Shown: piece after piece, positions 34,900 to 45,483 of the stretch | How positions within the stretch are numbered: the stretch's first letter is position 1 | Layout of the letters: each line of letters begins with the position of its first letter | Source: Ctenosaura bakeri | Taxonomy: Eukaryota; Chordata; Lepidosauria; Squamata; Iguanidae | DNA: 64,000 nt | Assembly (NCBI GenBank): GCA_948474755.1 | Contig: CAOLHI010000562.1 | Span: forward strand, 992,001 to 1,056,000 | Direction of reading: 5' to 3' | Position numbers and translations under genes: made by a program | Notes under the pieces: generated by a model | The model's input: only the letters and a program-made list of their open reading frames with translations | The model's database searches: none | What the model was told of the DNA's origin: nothing

Positions 34900-34940
34900 C
34901 CTAAGACCATCGGAAATATGTGTTTTCTGATGGTCTTAGG
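34900..34940. repeat. Subterminal hairpin of the SPIN-like element
   Basis: CCTAAGACCATCGGA and TCTGATGGTCTTAGG form a 15 bp stem with one mismatch around an 11 nt loop, about 50 bp from the right end. It is probably a native part of the transposon terminus. Confidence 0.7.
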
Positions 34941-34987
34941 CGGCCCCTGTGAAAAAGGGGTTGAGACCCACAGGTTGAGAACCGCTG

Positions 34988-34995
34988 GTCTAGGT
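34988..34995 (+). repeat. Right 8 bp target duplication of SPIN-like hAT
   Basis: GTCTAGGT, a perfect match to 33207-33214. Confidence 0.93.
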
Positions 34996-35162
34996 AGATT
35001 TCACTGTCTCCACACCACCAAATCTTAAAAAGAGAAAATTGAGATCCAGATCACCAAGTTGCCTGCCTTGAATTAGAAAGAGGAGACTTTCCTCTTAGCA
35101 AGGGGCCAACAATGTAGCCAGACACATGTAATTTCACTCCCACATTTTTCTTTTCTGTCTTA

Positions 35163-35333
35163 AGCCATTTTCGCACTAGACTGTTATAGCGCGATGATTC
35201 CACTTTCAACACCCTATGGAATCCTGGGGTTTGCAGTTTCGGGAGGGGCCAGGAGAACCCTCCCAACCCTGGGATTCCATAGGATGTTGAAAGTGGAATG
35301 ATAGCGCTATGACAGTCTAGTGCGAAATTGGCC
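35163..35333. mobile_element. Palindromic MITE family A, 171 bp, TSD TTA
   Basis: Left end AGCCATTTTCGCACTAGACTG, right end CTAGTGCGAAATTGGCC, with TTA at 35160-35162 and 35334-35336. Confidence 0.86.
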
Positions 35334-35336
35334 TTA

Positions 35337-36657
35337 ATCTTTGTTTCAACTTTCCCTCCCTCTTCCTGTTTGTGAATTTCCTCTTCCAATCCGGTGAAAG
35401 AATATGGAAAATACAATATAATGTAAATTAAAGAAAAAATCAGGAACACATTGTTTCTTATGACTTCAACTTCTTCACTTCAACTATGACTTCAACTTCT
35501 TTTCTAACCCCTTGTTATTTTATCTGATGTATAATCTCTTTTGTTTGTATTATGGAAACAAAGCACTAAATTGTATTGTAGACAATAAATAGGAAAACTA
35601 GCCCTTATTAAATGGCAAAAGTAGCAGCCCATTTGAATCACTAGTGGGTGTCTGAGGAAGCTGTGAGGCTGGCTGCTCAGTTTGTGTGAGAAAAAAAAAG
35701 TTTATATATTCACAGTTCTTCTACCATGCCTTTTTGGCTCAGAAGGCTTTTGTTTATTGATGTGATCCCTGTTCCCAGAGATGGTGGATTATTATGGAAG
35801 GTCAGACATGCTATTTAGTAGGAACCGTTTGTCATAAGAATTGTACACATTGGTGCAATATGTTGTTCTCTTCTGAAGCACAGCCACCACTCAGCTACAC
35901 TGGGACTGTTGATACAAATGCCTGGTTTTGTATGTCCTCTCATGCCCTTTTGGCATTACAGTAATGAAAGGCAAACCACCACTCTTATTATCTGCTGAAA
36001 CTCAGCAATGGTCAGTAGGCACTCCTTGAAACAATCTCTTTATTATATCACTGAAAGATTTTCTTGGCAGGAGAAACTGAGAGGCCAATGCTAACACCAT
36101 TCTCACTGCAAACGACAGTGGCGCCAGCCTGATGTCAACATGAACTGGCTGAATTTTCAGTGCCAGTTTAGCAGCTTTAATCCCATCATGAGGAGCTAAA
36201 GCCCCCATCACCACAGAAGGTGCGCTACTTCTTATGTCACTCAATGACTGTCACCCCTTGGTGGTGGTGCTGGAAAGCAAAGTTTGCCAAGTCCCACTGG
36301 TGGCCTGGGTCCCACCAAGAATGTTCCTGAGAAAAGGAAAAGTAGCTGTCACCCCCGTGCCCCTCTGAGGGCTGCTTTAGAGTGACATACCTGCATGTAC
36401 ATGCACAAAGGAAGGGCCCTCTATGCCTTCCCTCCCCAGAATGCAGCAACTGGATAAGAAGGGGAGTTCTTGACTCCCTCCCCAGCAGCAGGAACTATTG
36501 TTATGTTCATAGGCTCCTGAAAATAAAGATTCTAGATTCCTAACACATTTTAGGAAATGAAGCATTGGTTTTACAGTTCTTTCCTTGCGCAGAGCTACAG
36601 GCAGACTGCCCTTCCCCATCTAAAATGAATCCTGGGGTGGCTGGCCTGGCCTTCCAG
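35337..36657. other. Unassigned non-coding DNA
   Basis: 1.3 kb with no supported gene or repeat terminus. Confidence 0.4.
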
Positions 36658-36872
36658 AACACCTGGCAGAGATCAAGGAATGGATATACCAGGATTATGT
36701 TACAGCCATAGTTAGTCTGAAAGAAGAGAAGCCTTTGGACCTGCTTCAGAAACCTGGCTATGAACCCTGGTACTCTGTCCCTGAGGCCTGGATGGTAGAT
36801 GGGGAACTGGACACGGGTGGTGGTCGAGGAGGATACTTGAGGGCATGGGGGCGCAGGGGGGGCAAGATGGGA
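36658..36872 (+). CDS. Candidate internal exon, unrecognised protein
   Basis: After CTGGCCTTCCAG the frame reads HLAEIKEWIYQDYVTAIVSL, continues past 'LDLLQKPGYEPWYSVPEAW' and ends in a Gly/Arg-rich stretch ('TGGGRGGYLRAWGRRGG') before GGGA|GTAAGT. It is 215 bp, with two leading bases and a phase 0 end, bounded by a good acceptor and donor. The sequence looks like real protein (amphipathic helix, then RGG-like segment), but I cannot name it. The exon at 23.8 kb also starts with two leading bases and ends in phase 0, so the two cannot splice directly to each other. Confidence 0.35.
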
Positions 36873-37614
36873 GTAAGTATTGCAGGCCCTCTCTGTCTTC
36901 CAGATGCCCTCCCTGTACTGTGTCCAGTTGGGCCTCTGTAGTTCAGTCCTCTGGATGAGGTGAGACAGTTTGTCAGTAAATGTGACTCTTTAAGACCAAC
37001 AAGCAAGCGGAAACTTGTATCTGAAGCCCTTCTAACATCACAAAGAAGCACTTGTTCACAAGGGATGCTGTGATGTTCTGGACTTTTGTTAAAAGTGTTC
37101 TCGTGTTTCCTAGAGAAATTAAGGTACCCTTTGGTTATGTATGTGATATGCAGTATAGGTAATAAGGCAAGGACCTGTTGGGAGGGGTTAGGGTATGGAA
37201 TGCTGACAGCGACTGGGGATTAGCTGAATGAAGGGATGTTAAAAAAAAAACTAGATGTTGATAGTCAGGGAGAGACAGCGATTTGATTAGACGAAAGACA
37301 GTTACCGGTAGGTACAGCTAGGATTATGAAGAGACAGGAAAAGAAACAGTGAGATGTGTTAGCCTCAGTTAGGATTTAGATGTGGTAAATAAGTTACAAG
37401 AGAGCTTAGCCTTGAAGTTCAGTAATCATAAGCTTCTGTACACCAAGTAATCTTTAACTGTATGTTGAAATTTTACTTAATAAATTGGGCTTGTGTTATA
37501 TACATATGTCTTTGGAATGCTACAATATTACTGTTGGAGTAATACACAATGTCTGCAGTGTGGAATTACAGGAATAAAGTCAAACTCAGGAACCACAAGG
37601 ACATCTAGAAGTTC
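36873..37614. other. Unassigned non-coding DNA
   Basis: No supported feature. Confidence 0.4.
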
Positions 37615-37885
37615 ATAGAATCATAGAGCTGGAAGAGACCACAAGGATCATCAAGTCCAAGCCCCTGCCATGCAAGAATACACCATGAAAGCATTCCCAA
37701 CAGTTGGCAACCCAGCCTCTGTTAAAAACCTCCAAAGAAGAAGACTCCACCACACTCCCAGGCAGTGTATTCTACCATTGAACTGCTCTTACCATCAGGA
37801 AGTTCTTCCTAATGTTTAGATGGAACCTCTTTTCCCAAAGTTTGAAGTCATTGCTCCATGTTATAGTCTCTGGTGCAGGAGAAAA

Positions 37886-38547
37886 CTAGCTTTCTCCATC
37901 CTCCATATGACATCCCTTCAAATACTTGAACATAGCTATCATGTCACCTCTTAACCTTCTCTTCTCCAGGCTAAACATACCCAGCCCCCTAAGCCGCTCC
38001 TCATAGGGCATGCCTTCCAGGCCTCCTACCATTTTTGTTGCCCTCCTCTGGACATATTCCAGCTTGTCAATATCCTTCCTGAACTGTAGTGCCCAGAACT
38101 GGACATGGTATTCCAGATGTAGTCTGTTCAAAGCAGAACTGAGTGGTACTATTACTGCCCTGAACCTAAACGCTATACTCCTATTGATGCAGCCTAGAAT
38201 TGTTTTGGCTTTTTTAACTGTCACATCACACTTCTGACTCATGCTCAGTTTGTGGTCTACTGCGACTCCTGGTTCCTTTTCACATGTACTGTGGTCAAGC
38301 CAGTGTCGCTCATCCTATATCTGTGCATTTCATTTTTTCTGCCCAAGTGTAGTTTCTTACATTGCTTCCTATAGAAATCCATTTTGTTAGTTTTGGCCCA
38401 GCTCTCTAATCTATTAAGATCATTTTGAATTCTGATCTTGTCCTGTGGGATGTTAGCTACTCCTCCTAATTTGGTGTCATCTGCAAATTTGATAAGAATG
38501 CCCTCTGTTCCCTCTTCTGAGTCATTGATAAAGGCATTGAATAGCAC
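37886..38547 (-). pseudogene. CR1 ORF2 reverse transcriptase (C-terminal half), broken
   Basis: 38257-38547 has 'FINDSEEGTEGILIKFADDTK', with the catalytic FADD, and 'NRLESWAKTNKMDF'. 37886-38242 continues with 'KKAKTILGCINRSIAFR', 'LEYHVQFWALQFRKDIDKLE' and 'RRATKMVGGLEGMPYEERLR', all CR1 hallmarks. A frame break near 38245-38257 separates them. Confidence 0.88.
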
Positions 38548-39229
38548 TGGGCCCAGGACAGAACCCTGTGGTAGCCCACTAGTTACTTCTCTCTAGGCTG
38601 AAGAAGAGCCATTGGTGAGCACCCTTTGGGTTCAGTCAGTTAAACAATTAAGATATGCTATATACACAGTATTCCCTCTTTGTAAAAAGAGAAAAAGAGA
38701 TAAAGTTAGTCTGGCATGACTTGTTTTTTGAGAAATCCATGTTGATTTTTAGCAATCACAGCATTCCTTTCTAATTGCTTACAGGCTGTCTGTTTAATGA
38801 TCTGCTCTAGAATACTTCATAGTATTGATGTCAGGCTGACTAGATGATCATTGTCTGGGTCCCCTTTATTTCCCTTTTTGAAGATGGGGACAATATTTGC
38901 CATCCTCCTGTCTGCTGGGATTTCTCCTATTCTTCAGGAATTCTCAAAGATTATTGCCAGTGGTTCTGAGATTATTCCTGTAAATTCTTTTAATACCCTT
39001 AGATGTAGTTCATCTGGCTCTGGAGACTTGAGTTAGAGTAGCCAGGTATTCCTATACTACCTGTTCACTTATCCTGTGATGCATTTCCTCTACTGCATCA
39101 TCTGCTCCATTTCCTCCAGGCAGAACACTGTTTTCCTTTTAGGAGAAGACTGAGACAAAGAAAGTGTTGAGTAGCTCTGCCTTTCTTCTGTCCCCTGTTA
39201 GCATTTCCCCATCTCCTCGCCCAGAGGCC

Positions 39230-39888
39230 CTACCATTTCTTTGTTCTTTCTTTTGCTGTGGATATAACCAAAAATGCCTTTTTTAAAAAAGTGTTTTTAA
39301 GCTTTCTATAAAGCCTGAGCTCATTCTGTGGTCTAATGTTTCTGACTTTCTCCATATACTTGCTGGCTATTTGTTTGAATTCTTCTTTGGTGATTTCCCC
39401 CTTTTTCCATTTCTTGTACATGTCCCTTTTAAATCTTAGCAAGGTTACAAGTTCTTTAGACGTTCATCCCAGATTCCTTGGATACCTCCCATTTTAATTC
39501 AACACTGGAATTGTGCCTTCAGTATCTCACTTTTAAGAAATTCTCATCCATTATGGACTCCCTTCTCTTTTAGTGTTCCTAACCACGGGATCACACCTAG
39601 TATTTCCCTAAGAGTAGTGAAATCTGCTTTCTTAAAGTCTAGAATGCATGTCTGACTATGCTTGGCTTCCTCTTTCCATTGTATAACGAACACTAGGAAA
39701 ACACGGTCACTTTCACCTAAGGAATCTGCCACCTCCACCCCATTAACCAAGTCATCATTGTTTGTTAGGATCAGATCTAAAGTAGCTGTTCCCCTTGCGT
39801 GCTCCTCCTGCTCCTGGACTATGAGATTGTTTGCAAGGCAAGGAATTTGTTGAAACTGATAGTCCTGGCAGAGTTTGACTTCCAACAA
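39230..39888 (-). pseudogene. CR1 ORF2 endonuclease end and linker, broken
   Basis: 39544-39888 reads 'TATLDLILTNNDDLVNGVEV', 'LGESDRVFLVFVIQW' and 'LDFKKADFTTLREILG', the C-terminal part of the CR1 AP endonuclease with its SDH-like box changed to SDR. 39230-39442 ('FKRDMYKKWKKGEITKEEFK') is the linker before RT. Confidence 0.82.
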
Positions 39889-40635
39889 ATATCAGGATAG
39901 CTGAAATCTCCCATTTCTACTGCATTTCTCCTTTCTGAATGTTTCATCATCTGTTCCAGGAAGGCCTCATCCAAGGCCTCAAGATTCGTTTGGGGGTCTG
40001 TAGTACACCCACACAATGACATCACTGTTGTTTCTCTCCCCTTAATTTTTACCCAGATGCTCTCAACCTGGCTTGCAGGATTAAAGTTGTGGATATCTTC
40101 ACAGGTATAAATGTCCTTGACATATACTGCTACTACTCCTCCCTTACTTTTTGGTCTATTTTTCCAAAATATGTTATACCCCTCTATTGCTACATTCCAG
40201 TCATGAGACTCATCCCACGAGGTTACAGTGATGCCTATTAAATCATATCTGCTTTGCTATGATATGAGTTCAAGCTCACCCTCTGTGCATTAGTGTAGAG
40301 ACATCTGAGACCATGAGTCATTTCCCATAGCTAGTTATTTCAATTTCTTTTCCTCCTACTGTTTGGTTCTTGTACCGTACACCCAGTTTTTCTCATAATG
40401 TTCGGACTAGAATCTCCAACACTTGATGAACTCCTGGCCTCAGAATACTGTCTCCCTTCCCACATAACTCAGTTTAAAGCCTTCCTTATTAGGCTTATGA
40501 GACTCTTAGCAAAAACATTCCTGCCAAGTGCTCTGAGGTGCAACCTATCACTTGCCAGAGGTCCATCTTCATGAAACCACAGACTTTAGTCCAAAAAGCC
40601 AAACTATTCCCAGTGGCATCATCTGTAGAGCCTGT

Positions 40636-41357
40636 TCACTCCACTGTTTTTCTCCTCATTCTTTGGCTCTGTCCTTCAATTGGGAGAAGAGACAAAATAT
40701 CAATGTGTGCATCAATGTCCTTCCACTTCCTACCCAGAGCCTTGCAATCCCTTATGATCTCTTGAAGACTGTGCCTTGCAGTGTTGTTGTTTCCCACATG
40801 GATCAAAAGGAAGGGATAATGGTCAGTGGGCTGGACCAGTTTTGTTAGCTGCTGTGTTACAGGGAGACAACACACTTCCTGAGACATTCTCTCAGGGCCA
40901 CAAACCATTCCTTCCATCTCCCTCAGCAAGGAGTCCTGTATCACCACCACATGCCTCCTTTGGGGATTGCCAGGGGCCAGTCTTTGTGCTAAATCTTCCG
41001 CACATTCTTGGAGGACTGATACTGTTGCTCTTGGTCCTGTCCCTTGTCCTCACTAATAAAGCAGACAGATTCAAATTGATTCTCTAGCTCCAAACTCATA
41101 GAAAGATCCCTAGTTCCTCTACTTCTATATGTCACATTCCTCCAAATGTCCACCTCCTGCGTTTGGGAACTGACCGCCTCCTCAGAGACATCCTCTGTGC
41201 ATTCTTTCTCCAATATAGTCTGCTGTGCTCTGTCCAAGAAACTCCCATGCTCTCTAATATTCTGAAGAGTGGATACACGGGATTCCAGCATGGCAAACGG
41301 TTTACACTTGCTGCAGTGTAGCCACCCACATCCTCCAAAGGAATACAAACATACCAC
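40636..41357 (-). pseudogene. CR1 ORF1: Cys-rich N-terminus and SGNH esterase-like domain
   Basis: 40989-41357 holds the N-terminal region with a C-X2-C pair ('LHCSKCKPFAMLE'). 40636-40950 reads 'VVIQDSLLREMEG', the GDS-like block with Gln replacing the Gly, then 'VTQQLTKLVQPTDHYPFLLIHVG' and 'IIRDCKALGRKWKDI', matching the esterase-type domain of CR1 ORF1. The two parts are out of frame. The role of the esterase in CR1 is not settled. Confidence 0.75.
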
Positions 41358-41720
41358 AGCTGTTGCAGGTGACTACAGCAGCTCCCTCATATTCTATATT
41401 CAGTAGTCCTAAATAGCAACTGAAGCAGAACCCTGGCTCTCCCCAGCAAAACTCCCATGCTAAATGCCCATGTGAAATGTCTCTTGGCCTTGCTGCTTGT
41501 TCACTGAGCTTTTGTTCAGCAAGCTCCAGGGCCTGGGACTTCAGTTTTATAGAGAGCTAGTGGCTGCTAGCTCCTCCCCAACCAAGTCTCTGACTCACTT
41601 CCTCTGGGCCTATACAACAAGAGAACAATGGGGCCCAAATGAATACACAAGTCTGCCTCAGGTCATAAAACAATCAACCTTAACGCAACAGACACAATCC
41701 CACCAAAACACAATAGAACA

Positions 41721-43099
41721 ATAAAGCCTTAGCAAGCATAAAAGCAAGCAAGTCCCTTCCAAGTTCACAGGAACACACAAACAAGCAGCCTTAACCCAAC
41801 AATCTCTGGGGCCTGGAAGGTTTATCCCAACAGACACAAGTTTACCTTATGCTGTCTCTTTGATCAAGCCCATGTATCTTCACATTGGATGCATAGCAGA
41901 GAGACAACAAGAGATCCTCACAAATGGTTCGAACAGCTTTTCATGTCTGGTTACTTGTAAACCTTGTCACTTGTAAACAAAGAATTTTAAAAATGGTGTG
42001 TCCAAAGGGACACCCAGTCCTGGCTCTTGGAGACCCAGTGGAGACCAAGGACACATATCAGTGACCCACGAACATGCATTCCTTCCTTAAACATTGGCCT
42101 GAGAAATGAGATCTTAGTGGAACTGAATAAAAACAGAGAACATGGAGGCACATTAAAGAATAATTCTTACAGTTTTTACAAACTAGAAGTCTTTGCATGT
42201 GTGCTCACACACATGCACACGCACACATATATACCTTTATAACAAAAACTCACTCTCTGTACACTGTAAGTGCAAAGGCTGTTCTTATGTTCAGAGCCCA
42301 GGTCTTAATTTCTAAGTAAATTACTAGGGCTTAAAAATTTAATGGTACCCAAATTGCAGCTAATATATATGATAAAATATTTATTATTAGTCTATTTACT
42401 AATGACAGGGCAGTGGTATTTGTGGAAGGAAGCAGTTTTGCCCTCAGATATGCTTAGATCAAGCAAATTCCAGCTGGCCAGGAGTCATTTTTACTTCCTT
42501 ATGACCATGGGCTGCACCATCTCCTCAAAGAACAAAGGAGGAAGCAGCTGTTGTACCCACTTCTGATGCTGTTAAAAATTACCTGAGGGAGAGACATGAC
42601 ATGGGAGATGTTATACATCTGTGATTTATTCTAAAAAAGAGTCACTACTCTTGGAGGAGTCCATGAGTAGCAGTTCTGTTTGTCCCCACCCCCATTTTCA
42701 GTGAGCAGGGAATTCAGAAGCCCACGGTCTGCAAGTATAAGTGGTGGGGCTATGACTCACAGGTCATATAATTCCTTCCCCTCACGAGGAGGATCCAAAG
42801 GGACTCTATTACTAGCAATTCAGTTTGGTATTGAGATCACATTACTCCTAGAGTTGCCGGAGTGAAACTGAAGAGGACATTTCAGCAGGCATTATTTGTC
42901 ACAGAATCAAGTAAAAAGCAGCACCTGCTGAAATTCCCTCTGCAGGTAACGTGAAACTTCTTACCTAGCCTGGGGACTCTGACATGCTTGGCATCAACCC
43001 ATTCTCTTTTGCTAATTGGCAAATATTTCCAGTTCACTAGATATTGGAGAAACCCTCAGTGCTTTCTGGAATCCAGAATTTCTGATATCTCAAAGTATT
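41721..43099. other. Unassigned non-coding DNA
   Basis: No supported gene. A short CACA/CACG-rich stretch lies at 42205-42235. Confidence 0.4.
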
Positions 43100-43740
43100 G
43101 ATCTTGACCCACCATTAGAGGGGGAAGTGGGGCTGCTGGAACTGGTTGCTACACATCAGTCTCTGATGCAGGTTTGAGTAAGCTGAAATGAAACACAAAG
43201 TGGATTTGTCTGTAAGACTTAGGTAGTTCCAACTGAGAAGTCACAGCACTGACTAATTTCTTGACTCTGAAAAGTCATATGTTTTTGGGCCCTAACTTTT
43301 TTGAAGGCTGAGGACATTTGATGAATTTAGTGGACAAGTATACTTTATCTCCAGGTTTGATATCCCAATACTTGTTCCATTTGCATTCCCCCCCCTTTTT
43401 TTTTGGTACCTGGTTTTGGCATAATTCAATGCAGATCTAATGGTGGACTGCACTGCCTTAACTTTGCTGGTCCAATCAGCCACTGGTTGCAGATCAGTCT
43501 GGACAATCTCAAGGGGTGGCAAGTGTTTCAGCATTTGTCCACTCACAACGTCAAATGATGCATATCCCATACTTTGGTGTACCACACTGTTGTTTGCCAT
43601 TTCTGCAAAAGGGATCAAGTTTTCCCAATCATTTTGGTGTTAGTCAATGTAAAAATGAAGATACTGCTCTAGCACTTGATTCGTCCTTTCCATCTGACAC
43701 ATACCTTTAACGCTCATGTGGTCACCTCAAACAATCATAG
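43100..43740 (-). pseudogene. Ty3/gypsy-type integrase remnant
   Basis: The minus strand encodes, in order, 'MCQMERTNQVLEQYL' (the GQTERTNQ block of integrase), 'LIPFAEMANNSVVHQSMGY' (LPFAEFAYNNSVH block), 'VADWTSKVKAVQSTIRSALN', a GDKVYLST-like block and 'ELPKSYRQIHFVFHFSLLKP' (the LPKTLGQVHPVFHVSLLKP block). This is the integrase C-terminal half with the segment after it. Frameshifts and stops interrupt it; no LTRs or other pol domains are nearby. It could also derive from a domesticated integrase gene, but the decay argues against that. Confidence 0.8.
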
Positions 43741-43835
43741 CTTTTCAGCCTAACTTACTTCACGAGGCTGTTGTATGGATAAAAATGAGGATGCAGGGGA
43801 AAAAAATGAACAATATTTTTAGTTCCAGGAAATAT

Positions 43836-43998
43836 TGTTGTTGTGTGTCTTCAAGTGTTTTCTGACTTATGGCAAACCTATCAGAAAGTTTTCTTGGCAA
43901 GATTCAGTCAGAGGGGTTTGCCATTGCCTTCCCTTGAGGCCTAGCAAGGATTTGAACCCTATTCTCCCAGAATCAAACAGTACACCATGCTGATACAC
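43836..43998 (-). mobile_element. tRNA-derived SINE, decayed
   Basis: TTGTTGTTGTGTGTCTTCAAG, the 'TTTTCTTGGCAAGATTC' core and a head ending 'ACACCATGCTG'. Same family as at 29.1 kb, with an internal deletion. Confidence 0.8.
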
Positions 43999-44086
43999 TT
44001 GAATGGATAAAAGGAATGAAATTAATTAAGAACTACATCATTGGAAAAAATATTTTGTTGTAAAGAAATTGGTAGGCTCTTCTCTA

Positions 44087-44312
44087 TTGGAGGCCCTGGT
44101 GTCGCAGTGGTTAAATGCCTGTACTGCAGCCATAAGGTTTTGAGTTTGATCCTGCAGGGCTCCAGGTTGACTCAGCCTTCCATCTTTTCGTAGGTCAGTA
44201 AAATGAGTACCCAACTTTTGGGGGGCAATTAGCTAAACACATCGTAAACCACTTAGGGAATGCTTTGCACTGATAAGCGGTATAGAAATGTAACTACTAT
44301 TGCTATTACTAT
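44087..44312 (+). mobile_element. tRNA-derived SINE of a second family
   Basis: The head GGTGTCGCAGTGGTTAAATG (A-box region) and GAGTTTGATCCTG (B-box region) are followed by 'GTCAGTAAAATGAGTACCC' and a 3' part 'GTAAACCACTTAGGGAATGC..GATAAGCGGTATAGAAATG' with a TATTGCTATTAC tail. The 3' end recalls Bov-B-dependent SINEs of squamates (Sauria SINE type). Confidence 0.8.
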
Positions 44313-44442
44313 CACCTTTTATAATTGCTCACTTGGGCTACAGTCCTCTACGTTTACCTAATTCATTGCTGTGCAGAAGAATTTTCTCAAAGTAGCCTGT
44401 AAATCTCTCCCTTTTCCGGCTTATGCACATCTCAAAAACAAA

Positions 44443-44613
44443 TACTGTATTTGCTGGTGTATAAGACTCAGGTTTTTTCCTGAGAAATACTGTTTGAAAA
44501 TGGGGTGCCTCTTATATGCCAGTGCATCTTATTCACTGGCAAATAGTATTTGGCGATGTATAAATGAGGTTCATCTTATATGTTGGTGCATCTTATACAC
44601 GGGCAAATACAAT
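44443..44613. mobile_element. Short inverted-repeat MITE, about 170 bp, probable TA target
   Basis: Left TACTGTATTTGC..GTGTATAAGA and right TCTTATACAC..GCAAATACAATA are inverted. The interior repeats 'CTTATATG.TGGTGCATCTTAT'. TA flanks both ends, suggesting a mariner-like element. Confidence 0.6.
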
Positions 44614-44864
44614 AAGTCTACAGACAAAACTGAAGATGCAGGAGAAAAAATATTTTGAAATCAGGAATGCTTCTCTGTCTTAGCAATTCTATTTTAGGAA
44701 AACTAGAAATTGAGCAGCAATCTAAAATCCATTAGCGGGAGTAAATCTGTGTGTGAGACAAAGGAGGAGGGAGGGGGTGTTACGTATTAAAAGATACCCT
44801 TTTAAAGAAAGCCCTACTTAGTTGGGAGGACTCCCCATTTCCCCTGTATGTATTGTGCTTATTC

Positions 44865-44950
<86 letters not shown>

Positions 44951-44992
44951 CCACCACCACCACCACCACCACCACCACCACCACCACCACCA
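44865..44992 (+). repeat. Compound trinucleotide microsatellite ATT-ATC-ACC
   Basis: About 18 ATT units, then about 11 ATC, then about 14 ACC, with no interruption. The ORF across it (poly-Leu/Ser/Pro) is an artefact. Confidence 0.95.
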
Positions 44993-45480
44993 AAAGAAAT
45001 AATTGGGGTTCTACATGCTGTTAAAGCAGGGCAAGCCTCTTGAACAGCTGCAGCATCTTTTTACTCTCTTTTTACTCTCACCCTCTTTTTTACTTCTGCC
45101 TTGACCCTACTGGGCAAGGAAAGACAACATTCCCCTCCCTCTTTTCATGTTCTATCCTGTTGAGTGAATTGAATGCAAATAGCCCAGGGTGATGCAATTG
45201 CACTCTGCTTACAGGCTGTAGCAAGCAGTAGCAGGTACACATGGCTGACAGGCAGGAGCGGGAAATCAGGATGCTTATAAGACTAGCTAAGAATCCAGGA
45301 ATGCAGGGGACTAGCTGTGGCCTTGCAGCTAATCCGTGGCTGTTTCACAAGACTTTGGTTTTCTAAAACAATGTTGAAGTAAAGAAGGAAGAGAGAGAAA
45401 AAACACCTTTGCAGAAATGTAAAGCATTGCTCTTTTACTACAAAATATAAAAAAGAATAACAAGTAGTTTCTTTTCAGTC
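44993..45480. other. Unassigned non-coding DNA
   Basis: No supported feature. Confidence 0.4.
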
Positions 45481-45483
45481 CTG

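Larger units (their letters stand above)
33215..34987 (-). mobile_element. SPIN-like hAT element carrying a captured HNRNPLL promoter and exon 1
   Basis: Ends are CAGTGGTTCTCAACCT (left) and, inverted, CAGCGGTTCTCAACCT (right): 16 bp with one mismatch, flanked by perfect GTCTAGGT duplications. The left about 148 bp (TTTAATACAGTTCCTCATG, CTTCATAACTGTAATTTTGC) and the right end (GGGTTGAGACCCACAGG) match my memory of SPIN hAT termini, which are known from Anolis and other tetrapods. Instead of transposase, the interior is CpG-rich DNA with the HNRNPLL start codon, first exon and downstream intron-like sequence, plus a family A MITE. Being 1,773 bp with intact ends, it could have been mobilised in trans. 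Confidence 0.85.
37615..41720 (-). mobile_element. CR1 LINE, nearly full length, decayed
   Basis: 3' end at the left ('TCATAGAATCATAGAGCTGG'). Going 3' to 5': RT C-terminus, RT FADD region, linker, endonuclease, ORF1 with esterase-like domain, and a 5'UTR of uncertain end near 41.7 kb. Several frameshifts and stops. This is the reference for the deleted CR1 at 7.6-9.9 kb. Confidence 0.88.

Noticed and set aside
34425..34910. 161-codon minus-strand ORF and 149-codon plus-strand ORF over the CpG-rich region
   Set aside because: They are out of frame with the HNRNPLL start, low in domain-like features and explained by high GC content.
33215..34987. Native HNRNPLL gene start
   Set aside because: The exon lies inside hAT ends with a perfect 8 bp duplication, and no RRM exon was found on the minus strand to the left. 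A captured copy explains this better, although a very long intron cannot be fully excluded from this window.
44822..45043. ORF with poly-Leu, poly-Ser and poly-Pro
   Set aside because: It is the translation of the compound trinucleotide microsatellite.
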